Shown here piece after piece: positions 17,096 to 25,864 of a stretch of 64,000 nucleotides of DNA. The notes under the pieces were generated by a model that worked only from the letters and a program-made list of their open reading frames with translations, had not been told where the DNA came from and searched no databases. Within the stretch, counting starts at the first letter, position 1. Each line of letters begins with the position of its first letter. Source of the stretch: Ferrovibrio sp036381655 (GTDB lineage: Bacteria > Pseudomonadota > Alphaproteobacteria > Ferrovibrionales > Ferrovibrionaceae). A program made the position numbers and the translations under genes. The DNA lies in NCBI RefSeq assembly GCF_036381655.1, contig NZ_DASVCJ010000020.1:29353-93352 (forward strand). Direction: 5' to 3'.

Positions 17096-18871
17096 ATGGA
17101 ATCGTATGGCGCCACTGAATTGCTGCTTGATCTGATGGCCGGAGTGGCGCTGCTGCTCTGGGGCGTACGCATGGTGCGCACCGGCATGACGCGCGCCTTC
17201 GGCGCGCAGCTGCGGCGCTATCTCGGTCAGGCCCTGCGCCGGCCGCTGCAGGCCTTCGTCGCCGGCATCGGCGTGACCGCCCTGCTGCAATCGAGCACGG
17301 CGACGGCGATGATCGTCTCGTCCTTTGCCGGCCGGGGACTGATCCGCGGCGTCGCCGCCATCGCCGTGCTGCTGGGCGCCGGCATCGGCACGTCGATCTC
17401 GGCGCAGTATCTTTCGCTCGACCTGCATTGGCTCGGTCCGCTCTGCCTGCTGGCCGGCGTGATCGGTTTCTTCAGTTTCGAAGGCGGCCAGCCGCGCCAT
17501 ATCGGCCGGCTGCTGATCGGGCTCGGCCTGATGCTGCTGTCCCTGCAGATGATCTTCGCCGCCTCGGCGCCGCTGCGCGATTCGCCGGCGCTGACGCTGG
17601 TCCTGCAGCCGCTCGAACAGGCGCCGTTCCTGGCCGTCATCCTGTTCGCGCTGCTCACCTGGCTGTCGCACGCCAGCCTCGCCACCGTGCTGCTGGTGGC
17701 ATCGCTGGCCAAATCCGGCACCGTCGATGCGCCGCTGGCGATCGCGCTGGTGCTCGGCGCCAATCTCGGCACGGCGATCTCGCCTTTCGTCGCCGCCAGC
17801 GGCCAGCCGCCGGCGGCGCGGCGCGCCCAGCTGGCCAACCTGATCGCCCGCGTCGTGCTCGTCGTCGCGATGCTGCCGCTGCTGCCGCAAATGCCAAGCT
17901 GGCTCGGCGTATTCGGCATCGACCCGGCGCGCCTGACGGTGAACGCGCATACCGCCTTCAATATCGCCATGGCCGTCGCCTTCCTGCCGCTGCTGCGCCC
18001 GCTGGATTACCTGGCGCGCCGCCTGCTGCCCGACCTGCCGGCCAGCGACGACAGCCTGCGGCCGCGCTATCTCGACGAATCCGTGCTGGATACGCCGAGC
18101 GTGGCCCTGGCCGCAGCGGCGCGCGAGACCCTGCGCATGAGCGACATCGTCTCCCGCATGCTGGACGAGACCATGATGGTGTTCAGCCGCGACGACGCCA
18201 AGCTGGCCAAAGCGGTGGAGCATAGCGACGACACCGTCGACCGCCTGCACGAGGCGATCAAGCTGTATCTGACCGAGGTGTCGAAGCACGGCATGGACGA
18301 GGCCGAAAGCCGCCGCTATGTCGATGTGCTCACCTTCACCACCAATCTGGAGCATATCGGCGACATCATCGACAAGAACCTGATGGAGCTGGCGCAGAAG
18401 AAGATCAAGAACAAGCTGGCCTTCAGCCGCGAGGGCCTGGCCGAGCTGACCGCCTTCCATCACCGCGTCGCCGCCAATCTGCAGATGGCCTGCAACCTGT
18501 TCATGTCCGGCGACGTGAAGCTGGCGCGGCAGTTGCTGCAGGAGAAGGCGAGCATCCGCGAAGCCGAGCAGACCGCCGCCGAGCATCATTACCAGCGCAT
18601 CCGCGAAGGCCGCGCCGAAACCATCGAAACCAGTTCGATCCATCTCGACGTGATCCGCGATCTGAAACGGATCAACAGCCATCTGACGGCGGTGGCCTAT
18701 CCCATCCTGGAACAGGCCGGCGAACTCAGCGCCACCCGCCTGCGCGGCGCCGACCAGCCGCAGCCGGCCAGCGACGAGACCGGCGACGAGACCGGCGACG
18801 AGACCGGCGCCGAGGCCGGCGCGGACGAGGCGGTGAAGCCCGGCAAGTCCGGCTCGGCGCGCCTGGCGTGA
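17096..18871 (+). CDS. Na/Pi cotransporter family protein with PhoU-like domain
   Basis: The 591-residue protein has the NptA/PNaS fold: two Na_Pi_cotrans repeats (LLQSSTATAMIVSSFAGRG near residue 63 and LGANLGTAISPF near 220) within about eight membrane segments. A cytosolic PhoU-like helical domain follows (about 340-550). The tail has a short tandem DETGDETGDETG repeat. It probably imports phosphate with sodium, or exports it, as family members do both. GGAGAGG precedes the ATG, and a candidate Pho box lies upstream. The gene is monocistronic and convergent with the phosphodiesterase gene. Confidence 0.92.
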   Translation: MESYGATELLLDLMAGVALLLWGVRMVRTGMTRAFGAQLRRYLGQALRRPLQAFVAGIGVTALLQSSTATAMIVSSFAGRGLIRGVAAIAVLLGAGIGTSISAQYLSLDLHWLGPLCLLAGVIGFFSFEGGQPRHIGRLLIGLGLMLLSLQMIFAASAPLRDSPALTLVLQPLEQAPFLAVILFALLTWLSHASLATVLLVASLAKSGTVDAPLAIALVLGANLGTAISPFVAASGQPPAARRAQLANLIARVVLVVAMLPLLPQMPSWLGVFGIDPARLTVNAHTAFNIAMAVAFLPLLRPLDYLARRLLPDLPASDDSLRPRYLDESVLDTPSVALAAAARETLRMSDIVSRMLDETMMVFSRDDAKLAKAVEHSDDTVDRLHEAIKLYLTEVSKHGMDEAESRRYVDVLTFTTNLEHIGDIIDKNLMELAQKKIKNKLAFSREGLAELTAFHHRVAANLQMACNLFMSGDVKLARQLLQEKASIREAEQTAAEHHYQRIREGRAETIETSSIHLDVIRDLKRINSHLTAVAYPILEQAGELSATRLRGADQPQPASDETGDETGDETGAEAGADEAVKPGKSGSARLA

Positions 18872-18895
18872 CGATGGCGTAGCTGTCGAAGCCGC

Positions 18896-18914
18896 GCCCG
18901 CCGCCCAGGCGGGC
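18896..18914. terminator. Hairpin between convergent genes
   Basis: GCCCGCC-GCCCA-GGCGGGC lies between the symporter stop and the stop of the phosphodiesterase operon. No T-run follows, so it may act as a bidirectional barrier only. Confidence 0.45.
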
Positions 18915-18923
18915 CGCCGGTAT

Positions 18924-19742
18924 TCAGTCGATCAGATTGCCGTTCGCATCGAAGAATGGATGCGGCCCGTCGTAATCGCCGATCACCGCGGTATGGGTGA
19001 CGAGCTGCCCGTCATGCCACCAATGCAGCATGAAGCCCGGCGGCTCCATGCAAAAGCAGCTCGGCGCGTTTTCATCGATGTCGAGGGCGACCTGATGTGC
19101 CGGGCTGGGACAGGTCAGCGCCGGCCGGCCGCCGACATCGGCGCGGATCACCCGGTGCAGATGGCCGCACAGGATGAGCTGCACCTGCGGATGCCGCGCC
19201 ATGATCTCGGCGAAGCCCTCGCGGCCTTTCAGGCCGATCTTGTCCATATGGCCGATGCCGGTGACGAACGGCGGATGATGCATCATCACCAGGGTCGGCG
19301 CATCGGGCCGCTGCGCCAGCGTCCGGTCGAGCCAGCCGAGCCGTTCGCCGCAGAGTTCGCCGCCGCCCTCGCCCGGCACCAGGGTGTCGAGGCCGACGAT
19401 GCGCAGCGGATAATCGTCGTCGATGGCGAATTGCAGGAAGCCGTCCGGCGGCAGATAGCCTTCCGGCGCGAAGGCGGCGCGCATGCTGTCGCGGCTGTCA
19501 TGGTTGCCGGGGATGGCGATGATGCGCTGGGGCAACGGCGCGAGGATTTCCTTCAGATGGGCATATTCCTCGGGCCGGCCGAGATCGACCAGGTCGCCGG
19601 TGAACAGGATCAGGTCGGGCTGCGGCTTCAAAGCCTGCAATTCCGCGACGCAGCGGCGCAGCATCGCGGCGGTATCGACCTTCTTGTAGGCCAGCCGGCC
19701 GGGCAGCTTGATATGGGTGTCGGTGATCTGGGCGATCAGCAT
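18924..19742 (-). CDS. GpdQ-type phosphodiesterase (metallophosphoesterase)
   Basis: The 272-residue protein has all metallophosphoesterase motifs: DTH at residues 8-10, GD in LFTGDLVD, GNHD, the His pair in VMMHHPP, and GHLH. GRPEEY, MMHHPP and HQV are features shared with GpdQ, a dinuclear-metal glycerophosphodiesterase, and with class III cyclic nucleotide phosphodiesterases such as CpdA. It is the last gene of a regulator-ABC operon, so it probably cleaves the imported solute in the cytosol. A glycerophosphodiester is the best guess, given the GlpR-like regulator and operator. Confidence 0.85.
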   Translation of the reverse strand: MLIAQITDTHIKLPGRLAYKKVDTAAMLRRCVAELQALKPQPDLILFTGDLVDLGRPEEYAHLKEILAPLPQRIIAIPGNHDSRDSMRAAFAPEGYLPPDGFLQFAIDDDYPLRIVGLDTLVPGEGGGELCGERLGWLDRTLAQRPDAPTLVMMHHPPFVTGIGHMDKIGLKGREGFAEIMARHPQVQLILCGHLHRVIRADVGGRPALTCPSPAHQVALDIDENAPSCFCMEPPGFMLHWWHDGQLVTHTAVIGDYDGPHPFFDANGNLID

Positions 19743-19751
19743 GGCGCTTCC

Positions 19752-20798
19752 TCACAGCACGAGCAGGTTCTGCGCGGCGATTTCCAGGCCGACCGCCTCG
19801 CCATGGGCGAAATCGCGCCGCTCGCTGCTCTCGACCACCAGCGGCTGCGCCTCGCCGACCTCGACGAACAGGCGGGTCCGGTCGCCGAGGAAAAAGGCGG
19901 CGGCGACGGTGCCGCGCAGCGGCGCCGCATCGGGCGCGGCGATGCGGATATCCTCGGGCCGGAACAGCACTTCCACGGCGCCGGCCGGGGCCCCGGCCCA
20001 GGCGAAGCGGCCGGCGGCGCAGACGAAGGCGCCGCCTTCCGCGCGGCCGCTCAGGCGGTTCATCGTGCCGATGAAATCGGCGACAAAGCGCGAGGCCGGC
20101 TTGCGGTAGATGTCGCGCGGATGCCCGACCTGGGCGACGCGGCCATGTTCCATCACCACGATGCGGTCGCCCAGCGCCATCGCCTCGGCCTGATCATGCG
20201 TCACGTAGATGGCGGTGATCCCCAGACTGCGCAGCAAGGTGTCGATCTCCAGCCGCAGGGTATCGCGCAGCTTGGCGTCCAGGGCGGTCAGCGGCTCGTC
20301 GAGCAGCAGCGCGCGCGGCCGCACGGCAAGCGCGCGGGCAAGCGCGACGCGCTGGCGCTGGCCGCCGGAAAGCTGGTCGATATTGCGGTCCGCCAGCTTT
20401 TCGATGCGCATCATCGCCAGCATTTCGGCGGTGCGGGCGCGGATCTCTGCGGCCGGCAGCTTGCGGATGCGCAGGCCATAGCCGATGTTTTCCGCCACCG
20501 TCATGTTGGGAAACAGCGCGTAGGACTGGAACACCATGCCGACATTGCGCTTCTCGATCGCCAGGCCGGTGACGTCCTGCCCGTCGAACAGGACGCGGCC
20601 GCCGGCATCGGGCGCCTCCAGGCCGGCGATGATGCGCAAGGTGGTGGTCTTGCCGCAGCCCGAGGGCCCGAGGAAGACGACGGTCTCGCCGGCCGCGATC
20701 TCGAGATTCAGCGGCTCCAGCGCACGGGTGCCGTCGGCAAAGGTCTTGGCGCAATGCTCGAGGCGGATTGCCAGCGGGCTCTGGTTCGCAGTCATCAT
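19752..20798 (-). CDS. ABC transporter ATPase (PotA/FbpC type)
   Basis: The 348-residue ATPase has Walker A GPSGCGKTT, signature LSGGQRQRVALARAL, Walker B LLLDEPLTALD and switch THDQAEAM. A TOBE domain follows (VLFRPEDIRI). The gene begins within ATGATGA, overlapping the permease stop by four bases, so translation is coupled. It lies 9 bp upstream of the phosphodiesterase gene. It would energise import by the two permeases of the same operon. Confidence 0.93.
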   Translation of the reverse strand: MMTANQSPLAIRLEHCAKTFADGTRALEPLNLEIAAGETVVFLGPSGCGKTTTLRIIAGLEAPDAGGRVLFDGQDVTGLAIEKRNVGMVFQSYALFPNMTVAENIGYGLRIRKLPAAEIRARTAEMLAMMRIEKLADRNIDQLSGGQRQRVALARALAVRPRALLLDEPLTALDAKLRDTLRLEIDTLLRSLGITAIYVTHDQAEAMALGDRIVVMEHGRVAQVGHPRDIYRKPASRFVADFIGTMNRLSGRAEGGAFVCAAGRFAWAGAPAGAVEVLFRPEDIRIAAPDAAPLRGTVAAAFFLGDRTRLFVEVGEAQPLVVESSERRDFAHGEAVGLEIAAQNLLVL

Positions 20799-21607
20799 TC
20801 ACTCTCCGGCTTGGCGTGCACTTGGCGGCGCGGTCGGCTGAACCACTGCAGCGCAATCAGCAGCGGCACGATCATCAGGAAGAAAACCAGGGTATAGGCG
20901 CTGCCGACCTCGAGGCGCAGCGAGGCATAGGCATCGGCGAGGCCGACCGGCAGCGTCTTGGTCAGCGGCGTATGCAGCAGCCAGGTCATGTTGAACTCGC
21001 CGACCGACAAGGTCACCACCATGAGCGCGCCGGCGAGAATCCCGTTGCGGCAATTGGGCAGCACCACGGTGAAGAAGCGGGTCCAGAAGCCGGCGCCGAG
21101 CGAGGCGGCGCCTTCCTCCAGCGTCTGCAGGTCGATGGCGCTGAGCACCGCCAGCACCGAACGCACCATGAAGGGCAGCGTGAACAGCACATGGCCGACC
21201 AGAATGAAGGTCCACGACGTGCGGAAGCCGGACAGGCCGCCATAGGCGACGATCAGCGCAAGCGCCGTGGCAAGGCCGGGAATCGCCACCGGCATCACCA
21301 TCAGTTCCTCGATGGCGCGGGCGAGCGCGTTCTGCCGCTTGGCCAGCACGTAGGCGGCCGGTATGCCGAGGAGCAGCGTGCAGACCAGGCAGGCCAGCGC
21401 AATGCCGATCGAGCGGAAGATGGTGTCGCTGTAGCCCGCCCAGACCTGGCCGACCCAGCGCAGCGTGAAGCCGCTGGACAGGCCGGTGAAATAATTGTTG
21501 GTGACGCCGGCGAGGATGGACAGGATCACCGGCACGATCAGGAAGGCGCAGACCAGCAGGGTGAAGCCGAGCTGCAGCCAGAACAGGATGCCGCGTTTCT
21601 GAGCCAT
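20795..21607 (-). CDS. ABC transporter permease II
   Basis: A roughly 270-residue membrane protein with six predicted segments and the coupling-loop motif EEGAASLGAGFWTRFFTVVLP. The ATG at 21607 (MAQKRG) follows AGGGAGGG and is preferred to a TTG at 21622. It pairs with permease I to form the channel and overlaps the ATPase start. Confidence 0.92.
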   Translation of the reverse strand: MAQKRGILFWLQLGFTLLVCAFLIVPVILSILAGVTNNYFTGLSSGFTLRWVGQVWAGYSDTIFRSIGIALACLVCTLLLGIPAAYVLAKRQNALARAIEELMVMPVAIPGLATALALIVAYGGLSGFRTSWTFILVGHVLFTLPFMVRSVLAVLSAIDLQTLEEGAASLGAGFWTRFFTVVLPNCRNGILAGALMVVTLSVGEFNMTWLLHTPLTKTLPVGLADAYASLRLEVGSAYTLVFFLMIVPLLIALQWFSRPRRQVHAKPESE

Positions 21608-21618
21608 GCCGCCCTCCC

Positions 21619-22458
21619 TCAACCGGCCGCCGCGACGGAGGAGCCGGCCGCCGTCCGCGCCAGCGCCAGCACCGCCCAGGTCACCGCGCCGAGCACGAAG
21701 CTGAGCGCGGCCGCCATGGCGATGTTCGCCGACAGGGTGAATTCGGTATAGATCGTCATCGGCAGCACATTGATGCGAGTGGCCAGCGTGAAAGCCGTGC
21801 CGAAGGCGCCCACGGCGGTGGCGAAGCAGATCGCGCCGGACGACAGGAAGGCCGGCTTGAGGCCCGGGATGATCACGTCGAGCACGACGCCCAGCGGCGA
21901 GGCGCCCAGCGAGCGGGCGGCCTCTTCCAGCTTGGGGTCCAGCTTCTCGGTCGCGGCCATCACGGTCAGGATGACGCGCGGTATCGAAAAATAGACATAG
22001 CCGGTGAACAGCCCGGCCATCGAATAGGCGAAGACCAGCTTGTCGGCGCCCAGCATCTGGCTGATATCGCCGAGCAGGCCCTGACGGCCGGCCAGCATGA
22101 TCACCATGAAGCCGACGACGACGCCGGGAAAGGCGAGCGGGAAGGTCAGCATCGCCACCAGGGCGGCGTTGCCGGGAAACTTGTGGCGCTGCAGGAATAC
22201 GCCGGCGATGCCGCTGATGACGAGCGTGGCGGCCGTCGTGGCGGCGGCGACGCCGAGGGTGGCGAGCAGCGAGCCGAAATAATTCGCGTTGGTGACGATG
22301 GTGGCATAGGCGGCCCAGCCGAGCGTGCCGCTGCCGCCGATCAGGAACAGCCGCACCATCGGCAGCAGAAAGAAGGCGGCGAAGAAGATACCGGCCGGCA
22401 GCATCAGGGCCACCAGCATCGGGGTATCGCGCTGCATCTTTCCTGGTTTCGCCGGCAT
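21619..22458 (-). CDS. ABC transporter permease I
   Basis: A roughly 279-residue membrane protein with an EAA loop, EEAARSLGASPLGVVLDVIIP. The start MPAKPGKMQRD at 22458 is supported by AGGAG five bases upstream; an upstream in-frame start at 22503 would overlap the terminator-like hairpin. It is the first permease gene of the operon and lies after the binding-protein gene and the attenuator-like hairpin. Confidence 0.9.
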   Translation of the reverse strand: MPAKPGKMQRDTPMLVALMLPAGIFFAAFFLLPMVRLFLIGGSGTLGWAAYATIVTNANYFGSLLATLGVAAATTAATLVISGIAGVFLQRHKFPGNAALVAMLTFPLAFPGVVVGFMVIMLAGRQGLLGDISQMLGADKLVFAYSMAGLFTGYVYFSIPRVILTVMAATEKLDPKLEEAARSLGASPLGVVLDVIIPGLKPAFLSSGAICFATAVGAFGTAFTLATRINVLPMTIYTEFTLSANIAMAAALSFVLGAVTWAVLALARTAAGSSVAAAG

Positions 22459-22478
22459 CGTCGCTCCTGACTGTAGGG

Positions 22479-22509
22479 AAAAAGCGGGGCGATGGCTGGC
22501 CATCGCCCC
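22479..22509 (-). terminator. Intra-operon terminator or attenuator
   Basis: GGGGCGATGGC (22486-22496) and GCCATCGCCCC (22499-22509) form a perfect stem with a very short loop. On the minus strand it is followed by GCTTTTTCCC. It lies between the binding-protein gene and the permease genes, where partial termination would yield excess binding protein. The adjacent complementary arms also protect the 3' end. Confidence 0.7.
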
Positions 22510-22552
22510 GTCCGGTTCAACTACCCGGTACTTCCGAGCATGCCCCGACGGC

Positions 22553-23563
22553 TCAGTGCACTTCGGCGCCGTAGCGGTCGACGATCGCCTTCTGCGCCGC
22601 GGCCAGCTTCTTCAGGTCGACCGCCTTGGCACGGGCATATTCCGACGCGGGCAGGAATTTCGCCTTCGCCTCGGGCGACAGCTTGTCGGCAAAGACGGGG
22701 CGCAGGAAGGCATTGCCCCACATCGCCTGGCTCTTATCCGACAGCACGAAGTCGAGCACCTTCTTGCCGGCTTCGGCATGCGGCGCCTTGTTCACCAGGC
22801 CCATCACATAGGGGAAGGTCAGGGTGCCTTCCTTGGGGATGACGAATTCGACGGGCGCCTTGTCGATATACTGGCCGCGATAGGCGTTGAAATCGTAATC
22901 CATCAGGATCGGAATCTCGCCCGAGATGACGCGGGCATAGGAGGTCTGCTTCGGCACGATCGGATCGTTCTTGGCCAGCTCCTTGAAATACTTGATCGCC
23001 GGATCGAGGTTGTCGTAGGTGCCGCCGAGCGCGAGGTTCACCGCCATCACGCCGAGCTGGCCGACCGAGGCCGAGGTCGGATCGAGATAGCCGACCATGC
23101 CTTTGTATTCCGGCTTCAGCAGGTCGGCCCAGCTCTTCGGCACCGGCTTCTTGCCGAGCGCCGCCTTGTTGACGAACAGGCCGAGCGTGCCCGAATGGAT
23201 GGTGAACCAGTAGCCGTCCGGATCCTTCAGGTCGGCGGGGATCTTGTCCCACCCCTTCGGCTTGTAGGGCATCAGCACGCCGGCATCCTTGGCCGGATCG
23301 GCGACGATGCCGCCCAGATAGGTCACGTCGGCGACCGGATTGGCCTTCTCGGCGATCAGCGCCGCCATCGCCTGGCCGGAATTCTTGTTGTCCGGCGGAA
23401 CGGTGATGTTCAGCGTTTCCTGGATCGCCTTGAGCTGCGAGCCCCAATCGGCCCATTGCGGCGGGCAATTGTAGCAGATGGCGGCCTCGCCGGCTTGCGC
23501 CTGCGCGGTTCCGAACAGCATCGACGCGCCGAGCGCCGCGCCAAGCATTACACGTTTCATCAT
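22553..23563 (-). CDS. ABC transporter substrate-binding protein
   Basis: The 336-residue protein has a Sec signal peptide (MMKRVMLGAALGASMLFG...AQA, cleavage near residue 24) and a type-II periplasmic binding fold of the PotD/AfuA group. Mature features include AICYNCPPQWADWG and LPPEYKGMVGYLDPTSASVG-like stretches. Start 23563 follows GGAGAGGG, which lies inside the end of the regulator gene two bases away. A solute containing glycerol phosphate is inferred only from the neighbours; the sequence does not prove it. Confidence 0.88.
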   Translation of the reverse strand: MMKRVMLGAALGASMLFGTAQAQAGEAAICYNCPPQWADWGSQLKAIQETLNITVPPDNKNSGQAMAALIAEKANPVADVTYLGGIVADPAKDAGVLMPYKPKGWDKIPADLKDPDGYWFTIHSGTLGLFVNKAALGKKPVPKSWADLLKPEYKGMVGYLDPTSASVGQLGVMAVNLALGGTYDNLDPAIKYFKELAKNDPIVPKQTSYARVISGEIPILMDYDFNAYRGQYIDKAPVEFVIPKEGTLTFPYVMGLVNKAPHAEAGKKVLDFVLSDKSQAMWGNAFLRPVFADKLSPEAKAKFLPASEYARAKAVDLKKLAAAQKAIVDRYGAEVH

Positions 23564-23565
23564 GA

Positions 23566-24435
23566 TCACCCTCTCCTGCCGGTTGGCTGTGCTGCGTTGG
23601 AAGAGTCGTCCGGCCAGACGACGAGACGGACGCCGGCGGCGCGCAACATGGCGGCGATGGCGTCGGGCACCGGGCGATCCGTGAACACGGCCGTCGCCTC
23701 GGTGATCCGACCGCCGCGCACGGTGGCGCCACGGCCGAATTTGGAATGATCGAGCACGAGGAAGCGCTGGCGGCAATGCCGCACCAGGCTCTCGCGCATA
23801 TGCACTTCATCGACGCTGAAATCGAGCAGGGTGCCGTCATCGGCGACGCCGCCGACGCCGTAGATGCCGATATCGACGGAGAAGCGGCCGAAGAAGCCAT
23901 GCGCCTCGCCGGCCACGACGTCGCGGTCGAGATTGCGCAGCCGGCCGCCGGCGATGGTGATCTCGCAGGCCGGATTGCGGCTCAGGGCGATGGCGACGTT
24001 GAGGTTGTTGGTCATCACGCGCAGACCCGGATGGTCGGCCAGTGCCAGCGCGCATTGTTCGGGCGTGGTGCCGATGCCGAAGAACAGCGAGGCATTCTCC
24101 GGCACCTCGGCGGCAACCAGCTGGGCAATCAGCCGCTTGGCCTCGATATTCAGGACCTGTCGGGCCGGATAGGCAAGATTCTCGCCGTCGGGCGGCAATT
24201 CGACGCCGCCATGGCGCCGTCGCAGCAGGCCGCGGTCGCAGAGCAGGTTGACATCCCGCCGGATGGTCTGGGGGGTGACGCCGAAACGCCCGGCAAGACC
24301 ATCGATGGCCTGAAAGCCTTCGCGCCTCACGAGGTCCACGATCGCTCGGGCGCGGTCATCCGCTGGCAGCATCCCCGTTCCGTCCGTTTCCTGTCCCATC
24401 CGGCTGTCCGACGTCTGAGATGTTCGTTCGAACAT
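23566..24435 (-). CDS. DeoR/GlpR-family transcriptional regulator
   Basis: The 289-residue repressor-type protein has an N-terminal helix-turn-helix (GRFGVTPQTIRRDVNLLCDRGLL-type DeoR signature) and a C-terminal sugar-phosphate sensor domain (FFGIGTTPEQCALAL, NNLNVAIAL, GGVADDGTLLDF, VLDHSKFGR). DeoR proteins usually sense a phosphorylated sugar or glycerol phosphate. It is the first gene of the operon and probably controls itself and the transporter. The start is uncertain: 24435, 24399 or 24372; a shorter start would leave the palindromic operator in the leader. Confidence 0.9.
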   Translation of the reverse strand: MFERTSQTSDSRMGQETDGTGMLPADDRARAIVDLVRREGFQAIDGLAGRFGVTPQTIRRDVNLLCDRGLLRRRHGGVELPPDGENLAYPARQVLNIEAKRLIAQLVAAEVPENASLFFGIGTTPEQCALALADHPGLRVMTNNLNVAIALSRNPACEITIAGGRLRNLDRDVVAGEAHGFFGRFSVDIGIYGVGGVADDGTLLDFSVDEVHMRESLVRHCRQRFLVLDHSKFGRGATVRGGRITEATAVFTDRPVPDAIAAMLRAAGVRLVVWPDDSSNAAQPTGRRG

Positions 24436-24475
24436 CAGCGGCGGTTGTTTCCGGTGATGCGACTTTCACATGAAA
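24419..24475. promoter_or_regulatory. GlpR-like operator at the head of the regulator operon
   Basis: GATGTTCG-TT-CGAACATC (24419-24436) is a perfect inverted repeat whose arms match those of the E. coli GlpR operator (ATGTTCG..CGAACAT), though the spacer is shorter. A second small palindrome, TTTCACATGAAA, lies at 24464-24475. Both sit at the start of the DeoR-family gene, which suggests autoregulation. Confidence 0.6.
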
Positions 24476-24537
24476 ATTCCCTGTCGTCAAATGAACGCGC
24501 TTAAGTGGAGGCGGCCGCCCCGGACGACAACTGGAGG

Positions 24538-24552
24538 GCCCCGTTCCGGGGC
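24538..24552. terminator. Small hairpin after the MFS gene
   Basis: GCCCCG-TTC-CGGGGC lies between the end of the MFS gene and the regulator operon. It has no T-run, so it is only a weak candidate for a transcript end. Confidence 0.3.
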
Positions 24553-24622
24553 GATTGCAGCCGGCATGGCTGCGGCGGGGCGGGAGATGAAAGATCCGGC
24601 GCCGCGGGCCGGCGGGGTTGCC

Positions 24623-25852
24623 CTAGACGGCGGCGGCCAGCCGGCCGCGCCACTGGCGGCGCAGCAGCACAAACGCGATCGCCATGTTGGCGATATTCCA
24701 CAAAATGCCGTTGAGCAGCGCCGCCTGATACGAGCCGGTGAGATCGTAGATCGCGCCCGACATCCAGCCGCCCAGGGCCATGCCGGCCATGGTGGCCGAG
24801 ATCGTCAGGCTGACGCGGAAACCGGCCTGGCTGGCCGGAAACAGCTCGCGGACGATGAAGGCATAGCTCGGCACGATGCCGCCCTGCACCAGGCCGAAGA
24901 TCGCCGAGATGACATAGAGCGACATCAGGCCGTCGAAGGGCAGATACAGCGCCAGCGCCATGGCCTGCAGGGTCGAGCCGAGCAGCAGCGTCGGCAATCC
25001 GCCGATGCGGTCGAGGATCCAGCCCGATGTCAGCCGGCTGACGATGCCGAAGCCCAGCATCAGCGACAGCATCTGCGCGCCGCGCGCCGGGCCGTAGCCG
25101 AGATCGACGCAGTAGGCGACGATATGCACCTGCGGCATCGACATCGCCACGCAGCAGCCCAGTCCCGCCAGCACCAGCAGGCCCTGTACCAGTTGCGGCG
25201 GCCATCCGAGCGGCCGGCTGCCGAAGGCCGGCTGACCGGCATCGGCGCTGACCGGCGCCGGCTGGATGGTGGCGCGCCGGCGCAGCACCAGCAGCAGCAG
25301 CGGCATGGTGACGAGGCAGAAGATGGCGATGCCGATATGCGTCGCGCGCCAGCCGGCCTGGGCGATGAAATGCTCGATCACCGGCGGCCAGAGCGTGCCG
25401 GCGAAATAATTGCCGGCGGCGGCGAGGCCGATGGCGAGGCCGCGCCGCGCCGAGAACCAGTGCGAGATATCCGCCATCAGGGGCGCGAACATCGCCGCGC
25501 CGCCCAGTCCGACCAGGGCGCCATAGAGCAGCGCGAAGGAGACGATGCCCGGCGCAAAAGCCGTGGCGAAATAGCCGGCGGCGAGAAGCACCACGGCGCC
25601 CATCGCCGGCAGCATGAGGCCGAAACGGTCGGAGAGGCGGCCGATCACGACCGTGCCGCACATAAATCCGATCATCGTTGCCGTGTAGGGCAGCGATGCC
25701 TCGCCGCGGTCGACGCCGAATTCCGCCTGCACGGCGGGCATGGCCACGACGATCGACCACATGCCGACGCCGCCGATGGTGCCCAGGGCGACGCTGGCGG
25801 CCAGCCGCGCCCAGGCATAGGGCGATTCGATCTCGCGCGCGGCCATGCTCAT
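24623..25852 (-). CDS. MFS transporter
   Basis: The 409-residue protein has twelve hydrophobic segments and the MFS loop motif GRLSDRFGLM between segments 2 and 3. The second half carries GWILDRIGGLPTLL in the equivalent place. It resembles the oxalate/monocarboxylate (OFA/MCT-like) branch, whose members import organic acids. It starts 13 bp after the cupin gene and is probably cotranscribed with it. The substrate cannot be named from sequence. Confidence 0.9.
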   Translation of the reverse strand: MSMAAREIESPYAWARLAASVALGTIGGVGMWSIVVAMPAVQAEFGVDRGEASLPYTATMIGFMCGTVVIGRLSDRFGLMLPAMGAVVLLAAGYFATAFAPGIVSFALLYGALVGLGGAAMFAPLMADISHWFSARRGLAIGLAAAGNYFAGTLWPPVIEHFIAQAGWRATHIGIAIFCLVTMPLLLLVLRRRATIQPAPVSADAGQPAFGSRPLGWPPQLVQGLLVLAGLGCCVAMSMPQVHIVAYCVDLGYGPARGAQMLSLMLGFGIVSRLTSGWILDRIGGLPTLLLGSTLQAMALALYLPFDGLMSLYVISAIFGLVQGGIVPSYAFIVRELFPASQAGFRVSLTISATMAGMALGGWMSGAIYDLTGSYQAALLNGILWNIANMAIAFVLLRRQWRGRLAAAV

Positions 25853-25864
25853 CGCCGTGGCGGC

